Below, piece by piece: positions 63,048-64,000 of a stretch of 64,000 nucleotides of DNA. A model generated the notes under the pieces. It had not been told where the DNA came from, did not search any database, and worked only from the letters and a program-made list of their open reading frames with translations. Source of the DNA: an uncultured Christensenellaceae bacterium (lineage in GTDB: Bacteria; Bacillota; Clostridia; Christensenellales; UBA3700); contig CAJUMY010000003.1 in the NCBI GenBank assembly GCA_910587685.1, forward strand, positions 70,935 through 134,934, in the 5' to 3' direction. A program made the position numbers and the translations under genes. Every line of letters starts with the position of its first letter. Positions within the stretch are counted from its first letter, which is position 1.

Positions 63048-64000
63048 TTATTCGCTCTCCGCTATAGCTGCCTCTTCTATAACGTCTGCAGATCGAGTAC
63101 TATTAGGCGTATCGCTATTTATCTCTACGTTAGCCTCTTGACCTACGATGTCGTCGCTCTCTTCGACTGTTTCGGCGTTCGCAGCCTCTTCTGTCACTGC
63201 CGCAGCTTTTATTTCAGCTTCATGCCTTTCAAATCTTGCGTTCACGACGTCGGCGAGCATATCGTACATATCTTCGGTTCCTTTTTCGTCGTCTTCGTCA
63301 ACGGTTACCTTATACCATTGTTCGTTCGCTTTTGGGAACCTTGAAGGAACGCAATGGAACGTAGTCTCCGAATACTTCTCAATCAGTTCGTCGGTAACCT
63401 TTACTATTAGCGACTTGCTATCTTCTTTTTCGTAAACGTATGCAAAACATTCCTTTCTACCGTCGCTATTGACAACGTAATGAGTATCGGCGAGCGGAAG
63501 TCCCGTCTTCGTGTAGTTCTGACGGCGGTTGACGCATACTTTATCTTTAAGCTCTTCCTCAAGATAATCTGCGATCTCCTTCTTGTTTACGCCGCGTCTC
63601 CAACCAAACGGTAGCGTAAAGCCAAAGTCTCTATCCTTATCCGAGTCGTCAAACGCCTCTTCGTCCGTAGCCTCTGCGCTTTCTTCGTCAAACTCTTGGG
63701 GCTCAGGCATAACTTCGTACGCTTCTTCCGCGGCTACCTCTTCAAGGCTCTCTTCTTCAACGGTCTCCTCTTCTTCGGGTGCTTCTTCGTACGCCTCTTC
63801 CGCGGCTACCTCTTCAAGGCTCTCTTCTTCAACGGTCTCCTCTTCCTCGGGAGCTTCTTCGTACGCCTCTTCCGCGGCTACTTCTTCAAGACTTTCTTCT
63901 TCAACGGTCTCCTCTTCCTCGGGTGCTTCTTCGTACGCCTCTTCCGCGGCTACTTCTTCAAGACTTTCTTCTTCAACGGTCTCCTCTTCCTCGGGTGCTT
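63048..64000 (-). CDS. Acidic repeat protein, 3' part (5' end outside window)
   Basis: The frame is open to the right edge. The visible N-terminal part is four tandem 24-residue repeats rich in Glu (EEVAAEEAYEEAPEEEET then VEEESL), from 72-bp DNA repeats starting at 63716. Then follows a globular domain of about 150 residues (FTLPFGWRRGVNKKEIADYL, FHCVPSRFPKANEQWYKVTV, MYDMLADVVNARFERHEA) with the order of strands and the W-x-K-V-x-x-D pattern loosely like MmcQ/YjbR-type domains (weak inference), and an acidic tail. An internal Met at 63710 is not a real start: coding continues upstream through the repeats. Function unknown. Confidence 0.8.
   Translation of the reverse strand, partial: APEEEETVEEESLEEVAAEEAYEEAPEEEETVEEESLEEVAAEEAYEEAPEEEETVEEESLEEVAAEEAYEEAPEEEETVEEESLEEVAAEEAYEVMPEPQEFDEESAEATDEEAFDDSDKDRDFGFTLPFGWRRGVNKKEIADYLEEELKDKVCVNRRQNYTKTGLPLADTHYVVNSDGRKECFAYVYEKEDSKSLIVKVTDELIEKYSETTFHCVPSRFPKANEQWYKVTVDEDDEKGTEDMYDMLADVVNARFERHEAEIKAAAVTEEAANAETVEESDDIVGQEANVEINSDTPNSTRSADVIEEAAIAESE
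63716..64000. repeat. Tandem 72-bp repeats (four copies, last one cut by the window)
   Basis: Units at 63716-63787, 63788-63859, 63860-63931 and 63932-64000 (69 of 72 bp). The units differ by only a few mainly silent changes, and the third and fourth are nearly identical, so they arose by recent duplication inside the coding frame. Confidence 0.95.

Overview
The window looks like a chromosomal segment of a Gram-positive, moderate-G+C Firmicute, most likely an uncultured member of the Clostridia. Signs of this are strong AGGAGG-type ribosome binding sites, an S-box (SAM-I) riboswitch before metK, a YyaC-type sporulation protein, an RqcP/YabO S4 protein, ComF-RecD2 and DUF1846 genes, many lipoproteins, and intrinsic terminators of hairpin plus U-run type. 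The genus cannot be read from the sequence. Most genes lie on the minus strand. I saw no rRNA or tRNA genes, no transposase and no phage genes.

Layout. 1-6 kb: 3' truncated argS, ychF, a possible 40-codon ORF, ftsH, yyaC (all minus), then a plus-strand CvpA-like membrane protein. 6-14.4 kb: a minus-strand run starting from a good promoter at 14439-14467, encoding a 1453-residue membrane-anchored protein built of five diverged modules, an SCP2-like protein, an iron-type alcohol dehydrogenase, a second copy of that dehydrogenase that has lost its metal ligands, and a DUF3737 protein. 14.6-16 kb: a 36-residue small protein and an SGNH hydrolase (plus), then a short CRISPR array of type II-A character with no cas genes in the window. 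16-32 kb: housekeeping genes secA, comF-recD2, metK with its S-box, and rpoB-rpoC, all minus. 32-35.4 kb: a plus-strand set of HAD phosphatase, rqcP, fused ispDF, a DUF1700-like membrane protein and a GNAT acetyltransferase. 35.4-46 kb (minus): a 20-residue hydrophobic peptide coupled to a 65-residue protein, an ABC-F ATPase, an S51 peptidase, a DUF4380-like protein, a lipoprotein, rho, an UPF0173 hydrolase, a long variant of PRPP synthetase and a DUF1846 protein.

46-53 kb is the most accessory-looking part: an operon of a secreted glycine-rich protein followed by two paralogous MacB-like ABC transporters (ATPase fused to a four-helix FtsX permease with a large outside domain). It has an A+T-rich upstream region and an A+T-rich stretch inside the first transporter. 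53-64 kb: RluA-type pseudouridine synthase, MGMT, polysaccharide deacetylase, nagA (apparently leaderless), DUF2726, ComEC-like hydrolase, a lipoprotein behind a consensus promoter with an adjacent operator-like palindrome, a metallophosphoesterase, a GH26 glycosidase lipoprotein, and the 3' part of a gene with perfect 72-bp (24-residue) acidic repeats running off the window.

The best candidates for undescribed biology are the five-module surface protein, the glycine-rich protein with its twin MacB-like transporters, and the dehydrogenase/pseudo-dehydrogenase pair. The CRISPR array is well supported but of a known class.
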